This document shows, in pieces, positions 27,279 through 36,601 of a stretch of 64,000 bases of DNA (position 1 is the first letter of the stretch; each line of letters starts with the position of its first letter). The notes under the pieces were generated by a model. That model saw only the letters and a list, made by a program, of their open reading frames with translations, did no database searches and was not told the DNA's origin. The stretch spans positions 4,208,001 to 4,272,000 of the forward strand of contig NZ_CP041614.1 in NCBI RefSeq assembly GCF_007197555.1, in the 5' to 3' direction. Both the position numbers and the translations under genes were made by a program. This DNA is from Shewanella psychropiezotolerans. GTDB lineage: Bacteria > Pseudomonadota > Gammaproteobacteria > Enterobacterales > Shewanellaceae.

Positions 27279-28808
27279 ATGAGAACAACAAAAAGCTTAA
27301 TGCGAAAATCACATTTTCTTGGTACTAAAATTCGTAACCTAAGAAAAAGAAACCATCTCACCATGGAAGATCTTTCTGCTCGTTGTGTTCGGGTCGACCC
27401 GGAAACCGCCCCCTCAGTGTCATACCTGTCTATGATAGAGCGCGGTAAACGAGTGCCCAGTGCAGGCATGTTAGCCGTCATCGCGGCAGTATTTCAGAAA
27501 GAGGTCGATTGGTTTTTAGATGATGTACCTGAAGATCAAGCTATCACGCCAGATAAAGGCCGCCGTGGTGGCATAAACGGCATGGCGCTGGAGCCAAGTT
27601 TTTTGTTTTCCAAAGATATATTACAGATTGCCATACCTGAGATGTTGTCACAAACAGGGGTCACCGGACGACAGTTTGCTCATCTTTTGATCCGCGCCCA
27701 TCAGGAACATCATCAGAATCACTTCCCGGATCTTGAACGTGCGGCCGAAGAGATAGGACAGAAACGCCTGCCACTCGCCCAGGAAGATATCATGGATATC
27801 GCTAAGGGTATGGGCCTCAAGATAAAATGGGTCGACCGTGCCCCCAAAGATGTTATTGATGAGATGGGGGCCACCTCCACTCAACTAGTGACTTCATTTT
27901 TTGAACCGCCTTCGACCATCTATATCAATAAACACCTGAAATCGAACCCGACTCGACTCAAGTATGATCTGGCGGTGCACATAGGCCACTGTGTATTGCA
28001 CAACAAGGATGGATTGAAATCTGTACTCACCACTGGACGAAGTCAGGTCAGTACCGAGATGGACAATGGCACACCACAGTCTTCGACGGTCAATGCACAG
28101 GACATTCTCCACGCCTGGCGTGATTTTGAGTCCAGTTTCTTTGCCGGCGCCCTGCTTTGCCCCAAAGTCCCTTTCAGGCAGATGTTAGATCGTCATGGCT
28201 ATGAGATAAATGTTCATGAAAAAGTGGGGGTGTCCGCATCGGTTGCCATGCGCCGCATGACGGTTGTCTCTCCCTATCCCCACTGGCATTATTTCGATGC
28301 CTATGCGCCAGGGAAATTAAAAGCCGTCTATCGCGGCAACGGTATTCCACTTCCCTGGGGCAATATGCGCTTAGTTCAAGACCCCTGTCAGCATTGGGCT
28401 GTATTTAGAAAAATCAATGAAACCAGTACTGGCTCATCTGCACAACTGTCGATACTCGATGTCGACAATGAGCCTAGGATTTACAGCTGTGAGTCAATAA
28501 GAGTAAAAGATATGGCGGGCAACAATCACGTACTCTGTGCCGGCATAGATCTCAACCCCGCTATCGAAGCTCAGGGAGGAGACGCTAATGCGATGGCCTC
28601 AGAATTAAAACAAGCTTGCGTTAAGCATGGCGGCGAAGCCGAGATCCCCAAGGCCATAAAGAAGGACTTAACCAGTGTGGCTAAAATTCTCAATATCAAC
28701 TGGGTCGAGCGAGGCATAGATACTCAAGCCAGACTCATCTGCTCCAGAGGGGCTGTTTGTCCACGTCAGCCAACTTGTTATGAAGCAGGTAAGTCTCAGT
28801 GTAACTAG
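27279..28808 (+). CDS. RamB/PrpR-like HTH regulator (DUF3612/ScfR type)
   Basis: The product is 509 residues. An N-terminal Cro/CI helix-turn-helix lies at about residues 15-80 (IRNLRKRNHLTMEDLSARC). A central degenerate ImmA/IrrE-like segment has AVHIGHCVLH in place of HExxH. The C-terminal part contains clustered cysteines, including CSRGAVCPRQPTC and a terminal QC. This order matches the actinobacterial regulators RamB (glyoxylate bypass) and PrpR (propionate). From memory, the gammaproteobacterial relatives are annotated DUF3612. The cysteine cluster could bind an iron-sulfur centre, as proposed for PrpR. It probably senses an acyl-CoA or redox signal. A second in-frame ATG at 27300 is possible; neither has a strong RBS. 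Confidence 0.82.
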   Translation: MRTTKSLMRKSHFLGTKIRNLRKRNHLTMEDLSARCVRVDPETAPSVSYLSMIERGKRVPSAGMLAVIAAVFQKEVDWFLDDVPEDQAITPDKGRRGGINGMALEPSFLFSKDILQIAIPEMLSQTGVTGRQFAHLLIRAHQEHHQNHFPDLERAAEEIGQKRLPLAQEDIMDIAKGMGLKIKWVDRAPKDVIDEMGATSTQLVTSFFEPPSTIYINKHLKSNPTRLKYDLAVHIGHCVLHNKDGLKSVLTTGRSQVSTEMDNGTPQSSTVNAQDILHAWRDFESSFFAGALLCPKVPFRQMLDRHGYEINVHEKVGVSASVAMRRMTVVSPYPHWHYFDAYAPGKLKAVYRGNGIPLPWGNMRLVQDPCQHWAVFRKINETSTGSSAQLSILDVDNEPRIYSCESIRVKDMAGNNHVLCAGIDLNPAIEAQGGDANAMASELKQACVKHGGEAEIPKAIKKDLTSVAKILNINWVERGIDTQARLICSRGAVCPRQPTCYEAGKSQCN

Positions 28809-28827
28809 GTAATTGGATTGCTGAAAA

Positions 28828-28858
28828 AAAGAGCCGCTGGACACGATTGCGGCTCTTT
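28828..28858. terminator. Bidirectional terminator between regulator and chemoreceptor
   Basis: AAAGAGCCGC pairs with GCGGCTCTTT. T or A runs flank both sides, and the neighbouring genes are convergent. Confidence 0.88.
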
Positions 28859-28893
28859 GTGGTAATAAACCAAGCTAATAGAATTGAGTTGGC

Positions 28894-30612
28894 TTAGACC
28901 TTAAATTGCTGGACTAAGCTGGCTAAATGTCGTGACAGTTGCAACAAGTTTTCACTGGCCGATACGGTTTTTTCTACGGCCTGAGTCGTTGAAATTGACC
29001 CATCACTGATAGACACTATATTTTGATTAATCTCAGCGGCAACCAAGGCTTGCTGCTCTGCAGAAGAATCAATCATGGCATTAAGTTGATTAATTTCGGT
29101 GATTTGCTCTTCGATAATCTTCAGCGCAGCACCGGCTTTTTCTGCTTGGTCAACGACAGATTTAGCATCGTCATCACCTTGGGACATGACACTTACCGCA
29201 TGTTGCGTACCCGACTGCAGGTTACTGATAATCTTATTTATCTCTTCCGTTGCATCTTGAGTCCTCTGGGCCAATGTACGTACCTCATCTGCAACAACCG
29301 CAAAACCTCGACCCGCTTCACCCGCCCTCGCCGCTTCGATCGCCGCATTGAGCGCCAGAAGGTTGGTCTGCTCGGATATGCCTCGAATCACATCCAGTAC
29401 AGTCCCGATGACGCTGCTATCTTTCTCAACTCGAGCAATAGCCTGATTAGCATCTGAAATCATTTTTGAGAGGCCTAAAGTTTGCTCAACCGAACTCTCT
29501 ACCATTTGACGGCCATGACTCGCTGCATCGGTGGCATTAAGTGTTGCCTGTTTTGCATGCTCGGTATGTTGGGCCACTTCTTGTACCGTAGTGGCCATCT
29601 GATTGATTGCCGCAGCGACTTGCTCAGTAGATTGCTGCTGTAGCACGACTCCCTGCTTGGTCTCCTGCATAATATTCACCAGATCGGAAACCGCTGCATC
29701 GAGCTGCTGGCAAGCATCGGTCACCTTACTCACGATAGTGCCAAACTGCTCCATCATACGGTTGAAAGCGACACCTGTGACACCAATTTCATCCATACTC
29801 CTGACTTCGAAGCGGCTAGTCAGATCCGACTGTTTCTCGATACACTCAACTGTGCTGCGAAGCCGTTCTATGGGGGTACAGATCTCTCTACGCATCACAT
29901 AGGTATAGATAATACTCAATAGAATGATAACGATAAGTAATATGAGTGACAGGGTGAACAATTCAGCGGTCTTGTTAACTATCCTGTCAGCCGCCTCCCT
30001 CACCAAATTTCCGGAACGAGTGACGTCCACACTCGCCGATTTCGCTTGTAGGCTGACCTGTTCGAAGTTTTTATCCGCGGCTTGTTGAAAGTGCAAAATC
30101 AACAACTCAATATCCTCAGCCTGCTGTCTGCTGCCGGCAATCAATGAGTTACCTTTAACTCGATTATCATCGACATAAGCATCCACAGCCTCAAGCATCA
30201 CATCATAAAACGCCTGAGTTTTATCTGTGAGTGTCCTAGCTAAATCCCCGTCTTGAGTCGCCAGCTCCGCAAGCTTACTATTAAGGTGTTCCTGGGTGAT
30301 ATTTGCCTGATCTTCCGCTTCGTTTAACCAGCTAACCGACAGATCCAACAGCCAGGCCCTGAGCTCCCGAAACTCTTTATCGATCTCACTCGCCAGTAAG
30401 TATTTATTACGCTCTACTCGCTGCAGAAGCTGCATCTCTTCCTGGTGCCTAATCGCGTTAATCTGCTGCTCGACTAACACTTGTTGTTCAACACTAATCG
30501 AAGAGATACTTTCAACCGTTGTCAGCACATAGATCAATGCAAATGCCATTACAGCCGAGAAACCAAAGCTGCCTGCAACCAGTTTGGTCGATATAGTCAT
30601 ATTTTTAAACAT
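28894..30612 (-). CDS. Methyl-accepting chemotaxis protein
   Basis: The product is 572 residues. Membrane helix 1 is near residues 10-30 and helix 2 near 215-240 ([19 protein letters not shown]). A helical periplasmic domain lies between them. HAMP follows, then the conserved signalling tip [20 protein letters not shown]. Methylation helices flank the tip. It would relay a periplasmic signal to CheA/CheW. No C-terminal CheR-tethering pentapeptide is visible. The gene lies 13 bases downstream of a gene for a periplasmic heme protein, and the two are almost certainly co-transcribed. The heme protein may be its ligand-binding partner. Confidence 0.95.
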   Translation of the reverse strand: MFKNMTISTKLVAGSFGFSAVMAFALIYVLTTVESISSISVEQQVLVEQQINAIRHQEEMQLLQRVERNKYLLASEIDKEFRELRAWLLDLSVSWLNEAEDQANITQEHLNSKLAELATQDGDLARTLTDKTQAFYDVMLEAVDAYVDDNRVKGNSLIAGSRQQAEDIELLILHFQQAADKNFEQVSLQAKSASVDVTRSGNLVREAADRIVNKTAELFTLSLILLIVIILLSIIYTYVMRREICTPIERLRSTVECIEKQSDLTSRFEVRSMDEIGVTGVAFNRMMEQFGTIVSKVTDACQQLDAAVSDLVNIMQETKQGVVLQQQSTEQVAAAINQMATTVQEVAQHTEHAKQATLNATDAASHGRQMVESSVEQTLGLSKMISDANQAIARVEKDSSVIGTVLDVIRGISEQTNLLALNAAIEAARAGEAGRGFAVVADEVRTLAQRTQDATEEINKIISNLQSGTQHAVSVMSQGDDDAKSVVDQAEKAGAALKIIEEQITEINQLNAMIDSSAEQQALVAAEINQNIVSISDGSISTTQAVEKTVSASENLLQLSRHLASLVQQFKV

Positions 30613-30625
30613 ACCACTACTACCT

Positions 30626-31360
30626 CTACTGGTAGATGATTAAGCTGATCGCTCCACCTAACTCACCTAATACACCTCCCTCTTTCTTGCCACCGGTAAT
30701 GTCCCTCTCTCCTTTTGGCATGCCATGGCAGCCTAAACATGACTTACCATAGTATTCAGGTAAGATAAATCTAAAGGCATCTTTGCCCTTGACCTTAGAT
30801 TCCTCAGAAAATGGCTCTCCCTTCATATAGTCTGCACTCTTAAACAGGGTTTCGATAACATTGTTCTCCCATTTATCAGGCCTGTTAGCACGATTTCTCA
30901 CATAAGTCTTAGGTGCCGTTAACTTGATTTTCATCTTTCCAGCCATACTGGAACTGAACTTATTAGCCACCTGCCGGGCAAAAATTGCGGGTAAGAAACC
31001 TTTAAATCCCACACCTTGTTCATTGATTAAATCCTGATTTTCATCCATGACAGCCACGACCGCAATCAACATGGCAGTCTGGGCATCGGTGAGTTGGTCT
31101 GTATCTAAGGGAATACCACTGGCCTGTGCATAATTGACCAGAGCCTGCTCTTTTACAGATTCACCCGACAACCCTTTATCACCTATAGAAGCATCGTTGA
31201 TATGTTGTTGATTGACTGAGATGACTTTCCTGGCAGCGCGATAGAGCGTGGTGAGTTCTTGGCTTATTTCGGCATTTGAGTTTGCTACTGCGACTTCGAC
31301 GTCAGTAAATAAAAGTAGGAGAACACAGATTAATGACCCCAATACACGTGATGTGAACAT
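30626..31360 (-). CDS. Periplasmic Tll0287-like (DUF3365) heme-binding protein
   Basis: The ATG at 31360 is preferred over a TTG at 31393 because AGGAC lies six to nine bases upstream and a signal peptide starts at once ([13 protein letters not shown]). It gives 244 residues. The DUF3365/Tll0287-like domain ends with a covalent heme motif CLGCH near the C-terminus ([15 protein letters not shown]). Such domains are PAS-like heme sensors, often fused to chemoreceptors or kinases; here the protein is separate and encoded directly before a chemoreceptor. Redox, O2 or NO sensing is inference. Confidence 0.88.
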   Translation of the reverse strand: MFTSRVLGSLICVLLLLFTDVEVAVANSNAEISQELTTLYRAARKVISVNQQHINDASIGDKGLSGESVKEQALVNYAQASGIPLDTDQLTDAQTAMLIAVVAVMDENQDLINEQGVGFKGFLPAIFARQVANKFSSSMAGKMKIKLTAPKTYVRNRANRPDKWENNVIETLFKSADYMKGEPFSEESKVKGKDAFRFILPEYYGKSCLGCHGMPKGERDITGGKKEGGVLGELGGAISLIIYQ

Positions 31361-31544
31361 GGCGACCGTCCTGTTAAAAGAGCTACCAAACAAGTTAAAA
31401 ATACCTAACTCTGTTCAGGGCAGCTGACTAAACATCTTTTAATTATAGTAACCATTCACTCAGGTGATTAGTTTTCGAGCGACTCATGCTTATCTAAAAA
31501 GTAACAGAAATACCAAAGTAAACTGATTTACTCTGGCTGATTGA

Positions 31545-31583
31545 ACAAAAAAGAGGTAGCACCATATATGGGGGCTACCTCTT
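31545..31583 (-). terminator. Terminator of the MDR oxidoreductase gene
   Basis: AAGAGGTAGC (31551-31560) pairs with GCTACCTCTT (31574-31583). Reading on the minus strand, the stem is followed by TTTTTTG. Confidence 0.82.
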
Positions 31584-31647
31584 ATAGCAAACATCGGTGA
31601 CTAAGTGATGAATATTCTTGTCTACATTCAGCCTAGCTAGGTGGTGA

Positions 31648-32625
31648 CTACACCCTTAATGCTATTTTTCCAACTGCTGCGCCGGATTCTAAACGAGCAT
31701 GTGCATCGGCGACTTGCCAGATAGTGAAGTCAGACTCATCGAGCAGAGGTTTGATAATACCAGAGTCCACCAACTCGGCTATCTTAGTTAAGATCTCACC
31801 GTGGGATTGTCGATTAATGCCTTCGACCATAGGGATAAGCATAAGCACGCTGTGAAAACTCAAACTCTTCAATGCCACCTGTAATACATTATCGATGGGT
31901 AAAGTGGTGGCAACAGCACCATTAAATCGAGCGGCTTCGAAGCTGAGTTGAATATTGTCACCGGCCACGGGATCGAATATGGCATCGAACCCCACGCCCT
32001 TGGTGTACTGTTGAACATAGTCGGACACAGACTGCACCTTGATATCGACTAAGTGATCGGCGCCTATACTCGCGGCAAGCTTCATATTACGCGGCGTCGA
32101 TGTTGCGGTGACCTCGGCGCCAAGATGTTTGGCTAACTGAATTGCCACATGGCCAACCCCACCCGTTGCGCCATGGATCAGCACCTTATCGCCTTGCTTT
32201 ACCTTGAGTTTATGACATAAGCCTTCCCATGCCGTAATAGACACCAAAGGCAGCACGGCAGCCTGTCTCATGGTCAAGGTTTTAGGCTTAAGAGCCATTA
32301 AATCGGCATCGACCAACATAAATTCCGCTAATGCCCCATCGATACCCGCAATTCCCCCCGCACAGCCATAAACCTCATCGCCAACCTTGAAGTGACTCAC
32401 GTCATCGGCCACTTCAGTCACCACACCGGCAACATCACCGTGGAGTATTTCAGGTAAATTAGCAGACCAAGGAGTGTCGCTTGAGCGCAACATAGTATCT
32501 AACGGATTCACACTCGAAGCTTTCACTTCCACCAGCATGTGGCCTGACTTCAATACCGGCTTGGCTTTTTCGGCCAGTTGGAACACATCGCTGGAACCCA
32601 GTTGTTTTATGATCATGGCTTTCAT
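31648..32625 (-). CDS. Quinone-oxidoreductase-like MDR enzyme
   Basis: The ATG at 32625 (MKAMIIKQLG) is chosen over one six codons upstream because it has a GAGACG RBS and fits the family start. It gives 325 residues. A GroES-like N-terminal domain (VKASSVNPLDTMLR) precedes a Rossmann domain with the NADPH loop HGATGGVGHVAIQLAKHLGA. Structural zinc-binding cysteines are lacking, so it belongs to the zinc-free quinone oxidoreductase group. It probably reduces quinones or reactive enones with NADPH. The divergent LysR gene 155 bases away is the likely regulator. Confidence 0.9.
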   Translation of the reverse strand: MKAMIIKQLGSSDVFQLAEKAKPVLKSGHMLVEVKASSVNPLDTMLRSSDTPWSANLPEILHGDVAGVVTEVADDVSHFKVGDEVYGCAGGIAGIDGALAEFMLVDADLMALKPKTLTMRQAAVLPLVSITAWEGLCHKLKVKQGDKVLIHGATGGVGHVAIQLAKHLGAEVTATSTPRNMKLAASIGADHLVDIKVQSVSDYVQQYTKGVGFDAIFDPVAGDNIQLSFEAARFNGAVATTLPIDNVLQVALKSLSFHSVLMLIPMVEGINRQSHGEILTKIAELVDSGIIKPLLDESDFTIWQVADAHARLESGAAVGKIALRV

Positions 32626-32780
32626 ATTTATCGTCTCTATCATTGAATGGCTAGTTAATGTTAATGAAGCTATTTTAGTTATTGCCTAACAAACCATCAA
32701 GGCACCATAAAGCAAAGCATTTTTGTCTTTTAGACAATAATGCTATTCTAGCTTTATCACACCAAAATGGAGATACACTC

Positions 32781-33688
32781 ATGAGCATATTCACTCGGTT
32801 GCACTATTTTAACTGTGTCGTAGAAACCGGCAGCATCTCGAAAGCGAGTCGAATCTTCGATATTCAGCCCTCCTCCATCTCCCGCCAGTTGGTGGCATTG
32901 GAGAAAGAACTTGGCATTCGCCTACTCAATCGAAATACCCGTAATATAGGCTTAACCGAAGCAGGCTTAACCTATTATCAGTATTCTCAGCGTATCGTCT
33001 CCGAGCTCGATGAGGCTCACAGGGCGGTAAATGAGTTACAGCAAAACCCTAAGGGTCACTTGAAAGTCAGCATGACAGTTGGCTTCGGTGAAAGTTGTGT
33101 GCTGCCATTGATCCCAGCGTTTATACACCAATATCCGGAGGTGAAAATTGAGCTGGAATTAACCGAGCGTGTCATAGATATGGTGGAGGAGAATGTCGAT
33201 ATCGCCATACGCAGCGGTCACCTGCCGGACTCTAACTTGATCGCCCGCAAACTGACCGATAATAACTTCTTGCTCTGCTCGAGCCCTCAATACATTACCA
33301 ATAATGGACTGCCACTATCAACAAACGACTTACATAAATTTGATTGTATAAGATATGGCTATGCCGGCTGGCGTGAATGGTTCGTTATGAAAACTAAGCC
33401 CCCCATACTTTTAAAAAATTGACCATTTCTGAAGGGCTCACGGTCAATTCTGTCAATGGTCAGAAACAACTATTATTGAACGATGCAGGTTTTGCCTTAA
33501 TTCCACTGTGGGCAGTGAAAGATGAGTTGAAAAATGGCAGCTTAGTCCGAATACTGGAACAGGATCTATTTAGCCCCTGTGCTCCTTTGAGCTCGACCTA
33601 TGCGCTCTACCTAAAGCGGGAATTAATTTCACCAAAAATTCGGGTATTTCTGGATTTTCTCAGAGATAAGCTAGACTCAGAAATCTAA
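32781..33688 (+). pseudogene. LysR-family regulator gene interrupted by a one-base frameshift
   Basis: The ATG at 32781 has a GGAG RBS and begins the helix-turn-helix (FNCVVETGSISKASRIF). The frame runs to a stop at 33420-33422, but the effector-domain end (LTISEGLTVNSVNG to the C-terminus) continues in the -1 frame to 33688. The break lies among two homopolymers, C6 (just before 33405) and A6 (33413-33418). One extra base at either would restore about 302 residues, the normal LysR length. It is divergent from the MDR oxidoreductase gene that it would control. It may be a genuine mutation or a sequencing error. Confidence 0.85.
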
Positions 33689-33715
33689 ATACTGAAACTA
33701 AGTGTAAGATAGAGC

Positions 33716-34528
33716 CTAGATAGGAAACTCAAAGATCAAACGCCATACCTTGACGCCATCACCGGCCCGGACACTGAGACCCAAGCGGTCAATTCCCATC
33801 CAATCCCAAAGGATTGGCTTAGAAAACGCTAAGGTTGCGCCCACTTCTAAACTATTCGACACCAAAACATCTTCACCAAATGGCGTAGCGAACCTGAGTT
33901 TATCGAAGTACCAATAACCAGCAGCAAACACCCTGGGCTCGACATCGACGCCTAACCAATCCCAGCGCCAATGAATATTTGTCCCTATATCGATACCAGA
34001 TTGAAGTGCAGAATAGGTCTCACTCTGAGTCCCATCGAAGCTGGCATAGCCAGCGAAAAACAGTCGGTTAACCCAGACTGGTGCTGACTGCCTTAATTCA
34101 AGATCCAGTAAACTGGAGACACCTGCTGAATAGATAGCGACATTGGTACCTGAGGTAAAATTATTACCGTAGCCAAGATCTACATAGGTTTGAAATTCAT
34201 GATCCTCTGAGGTACGGACACGATATTCAATGCCAGGGGTTATCGTCATGGTGCCGACGCTGGAGGGCAGGTCAGCCTCAGGAAGATCGCTCCATTTAAA
34301 ATTGAAGAAGCCCAGCGATATAGGGGTGCGCAGGGTGAGAGATTCAGTATCATTCTTATAGAGTTCGAAACTGATGGGTATGTTAACCACAGTAGCATTC
34401 TGCCCTGAGGTTTTATAGATACCACTGCCTAGATAATTTGCAAACGCGTAATGGGTAAAATCTTCTTCAGCATAGACAGAAAAAGATCCAAGCAGTGTTA
34501 GCGCGATAAGAACTGATTTCAGAACCAT
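33716..34528 (-). CDS. Outer-membrane beta-barrel-like protein of unknown function
   Basis: The product is 270 residues. A signal peptide (VLIALTLLGSFSVYA, cut before EED) leads into a sequence with alternating hydrophobic strands rich in Y, W and F. It ends WRLIFEFPI, with an aromatic near the C-terminus. This fits a Solitary-Outer-membrane-type or related 10-12-strand barrel. There are no cysteines or enzyme motifs. Neighbours (LysR and ribA) give no functional hint. The localisation is fairly secure; the family was not identified. Confidence 0.75.
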   Translation of the reverse strand: MVLKSVLIALTLLGSFSVYAEEDFTHYAFANYLGSGIYKTSGQNATVVNIPISFELYKNDTESLTLRTPISLGFFNFKWSDLPEADLPSSVGTMTITPGIEYRVRTSEDHEFQTYVDLGYGNNFTSGTNVAIYSAGVSSLLDLELRQSAPVWVNRLFFAGYASFDGTQSETYSALQSGIDIGTNIHWRWDWLGVDVEPRVFAAGYWYFDKLRFATPFGEDVLVSNSLEVGATLAFSKPILWDWMGIDRLGLSVRAGDGVKVWRLIFEFPI

Positions 34529-34604
34529 ATATAAGATATAGAAACTATATTATTAGTATGGCTCTGAATATAGCGACAGAATGAAGGAAAATCTACAACT
34601 GACG

Positions 34605-35222
34605 TTATTCTTTGCCTTCATCAGCAAAATGATATTCAGACATCAGATGGCCAAGTTCCGTTGACTTGGTCTTCAAATAGGACTCGTTATAGCGATTCTT
34701 GCCCACTTGTAGCGGAATACGCTCGACGACCTCTATGCCTAACTCTTTCATCGCTTTTACTTTGCGAGGATTGTTAGTCATTAATCTGACTTTCTGGACG
34801 CCAATCTTCTCCATCATGGGCAAGATCATATCGTACTTACGCATATCGGCGGCGAAACCCAGTTTTTCATTGGCTTCGACGGTATTGGCACCCTGATCTT
34901 GTAGCTCATAAGCTCTGATCTTATTGAGCAGACCTATGCCACGCCCCTCTTGACGAAGGTAAAGGAGAAAACCTTGACCCGCATCGGCAATATTTTGCAT
35001 CGCAGTCTGCAGCTGAAAGCCACAATCACAGCGTAGGCTGAATAGAGCATCACCCGTTAAGCATTCTGAATGAATACGTCCAAGGATCGGGCTCTGGCTG
35101 TCCAGTTCGCCCAATGTCAGCGCAACATGCTCTTTTCCAGTCTCTGTATCTTCAAAACCGTGCATAGCAAATACGCCCCAAGGCGTCGGGAGTTTTGAAG
35201 AAGCGATATACTTGATCGACAT
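34605..35222 (-). CDS. ribA: GTP cyclohydrolase II (riboflavin biosynthesis)
   Basis: The product is 205 residues, close to E. coli RibA (196). The zinc ligands C54, C65 and C67 ([18 protein letters not shown]) are present, as is the catalytic arginine-tyrosine region [11 protein letters not shown] and the TNNPRK motif. It converts GTP to the pyrimidine that starts the riboflavin pathway, releasing formate and pyrophosphate. It appears monocistronic. No FMN riboswitch was seen upstream. Confidence 0.97.
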   Translation of the reverse strand: MSIKYIASSKLPTPWGVFAMHGFEDTETGKEHVALTLGELDSQSPILGRIHSECLTGDALFSLRCDCGFQLQTAMQNIADAGQGFLLYLRQEGRGIGLLNKIRAYELQDQGANTVEANEKLGFAADMRKYDMILPMMEKIGVQKVRLMTNNPRKVKAMKELGIEVVERIPLQVGKNRYNESYLKTKSTELGHLMSEYHFADEGKE

Positions 35223-35409
35223 GAAATAACCTTAAAGACTCTCTTTCCCTGAGATGACTATAATCAGAAAAAACAACGAGAATGACCTATGTCTAAAAAC
35301 GACGGTTTTATAACCCACCCTTCCACTCTATCTTGCAGTGAAGGGAGGAATATTATCTGGTTTTACCAGTAAGTGAAATACCCTAGCATTTTAATCGGCT
35401 ATTGATTCA

Positions 35410-35493
35410 CCTAATACTAGCACTCCTCTCTCTTCAGATAGGAATGATACGCCTAATACTAGCACTCCACCTACATTAGGTAGGAATGATACG
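35410..35493. repeat. Two tandem 42-bp repeats between ribA and yibL
   Basis: Units 35410-35451 and 35452-35493 each begin CCTAATACTAGCACTCC and end AGGAATGATACG, with a variable 13-base middle. The second middle contains an inverted CCTAC/GTAGG. The rest of 35223-35563 shows no gene. Confidence 0.75.
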
Positions 35494-35563
35494 CCTGACG
35501 ACGATAGAAAAACATGATATCGCTCACTAAAGAATAACCGTCTAACCGGAATAAATTAGATAA

Positions 35564-35920
35564 TTAAAACTCTTTTGGTGCGAAGCCTGTGACCACCTTG
35601 ATACCCATTTCACGCCCGAGTGCCGTCATAGGATGAACCACGACCAGCCCTTTTACGGATTTCTTAAGTTTACCCATGTCAGCCTGCTCAGCTTTCGTCA
35701 GAGGACGCTTGAATTTTAAGCTAACTACTGAGCCGCCTTGCTTACTCAACTCGCGGGTCTGTTGAGTCTTAGCGCTGGCAATACGCTTATTCACTGCGTT
35801 TATTTCCTGTCTAAATTGCAACATGATGCCTTTATCTCCGCGCTTTTCTGCAGCGGCTAATTTACGACGAAACTGTTCTAGCTTGTCGTTAAGTCCATGA
35901 AGCTCTTCTTTTAAATTCAT
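35564..35920 (-). CDS. yibL: YibL family ribosome-associated protein
   Basis: The product is 118 residues (E. coli YibL has 120). The C-terminal half contains the family signature: LTKAEQADMGKLKKSVKGLV followed by VVHPMTALGREMG. The N-terminal half is a charged helical, possibly coiled-coil, segment. E. coli YibL associates with ribosomes; its precise role is unclear. It is monocistronic, preceded by the nrdG terminator. Confidence 0.93.
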   Translation of the reverse strand: MNLKEELHGLNDKLEQFRRKLAAAEKRGDKGIMLQFRQEINAVNKRIASAKTQQTRELSKQGGSVVSLKFKRPLTKAEQADMGKLKKSVKGLVVVHPMTALGREMGIKVVTGFAPKEF

Positions 35921-35949
35921 GCTCGTGCCTTAAAAATATTCTGTAAAAT

Positions 35950-35981
35950 GCAAAAACAGCCTCAATGCGCGGCTGTTTTTT
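35950..35981. terminator. Terminator between nrdG and yibL
   Basis: AAAAACAGCC (35952-35961) pairs with GGCTGTTTTT (35971-35980). Runs of A and T on either side make it usable on the minus strand after nrdG. Confidence 0.85.
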
Positions 35982-36033
35982 AAATGATTTGAAACCTATG
36001 GCCGCCATTATAACAGTAACTGAATGAATACAG

Positions 36034-36507
36034 TTATCGCTTTTCTACCAGATTGTGAATTACCTGATTGCTGCTACCACGAAAAACCAGACTGACATCT
36101 GCATTCTCCTGCTCAAACTTGCCATCCACCAGCACATCGACATAATCTAGCACCCTCTTTTGCTCGGCGGATAACTCTGCTAACTTGTATCCGGTCCACA
36201 ACCAAATATCTTTACCGGGACACTCACTTTTAACTCGCTTAACCAGGGCGAGTATCTCTGAGATGTTCTCAGGGTAGAGAGGATCTCCACCTGAGAGTGA
36301 TAAGCCTCTGCGCTTAATCCGGCTATCTTTCAGATCGTTAATGACTCGCTGCTGCATCTGTAAGTCAAATCGATGGCCATGATCGGGGTTCCATGTGCTT
36401 TGATTATAGCAGCCACGGCATTGATGCTCACAGCCGGTGACAAATAGAGTCGCCCTCGTTCCAGGGCCATTGATAACATCTACAGGATAATATTGATGGT
36501 AGTTCAT
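36034..36507 (-). CDS. nrdG: Anaerobic ribonucleotide reductase activating enzyme
   Basis: The product is 157 residues. The radical-SAM cluster ligands C26, C30 and C33 (TGCEHQCRGCYNQSTW) match E. coli NrdG in position, as does LSGGDPLYPEN. It uses S-adenosylmethionine and a 4Fe-4S cluster to create the glycyl radical on NrdD. It lies 94 bases downstream of nrdD on the same strand, so it is probably in the same operon and shares the NrdR control. Confidence 0.97.
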   Translation of the reverse strand: MNYHQYYPVDVINGPGTRATLFVTGCEHQCRGCYNQSTWNPDHGHRFDLQMQQRVINDLKDSRIKRRGLSLSGGDPLYPENISEILALVKRVKSECPGKDIWLWTGYKLAELSAEQKRVLDYVDVLVDGKFEQENADVSLVFRGSSNQVIHNLVEKR

Positions 36508-36601
36508 AGCACAATTCCAACCTGCCGAGTAAATAGAGAAGGCGCTACTGACTCTGTAACACCTTGCTTTTTATTACATATAAATAAGCGAAGCAGATTT
36601 A

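Noticed and set aside
35223..35563. Possible FMN riboswitch near ribA
   Set aside because: The conserved FMN-aptamer blocks were not seen; only the 42-bp repeats are present.
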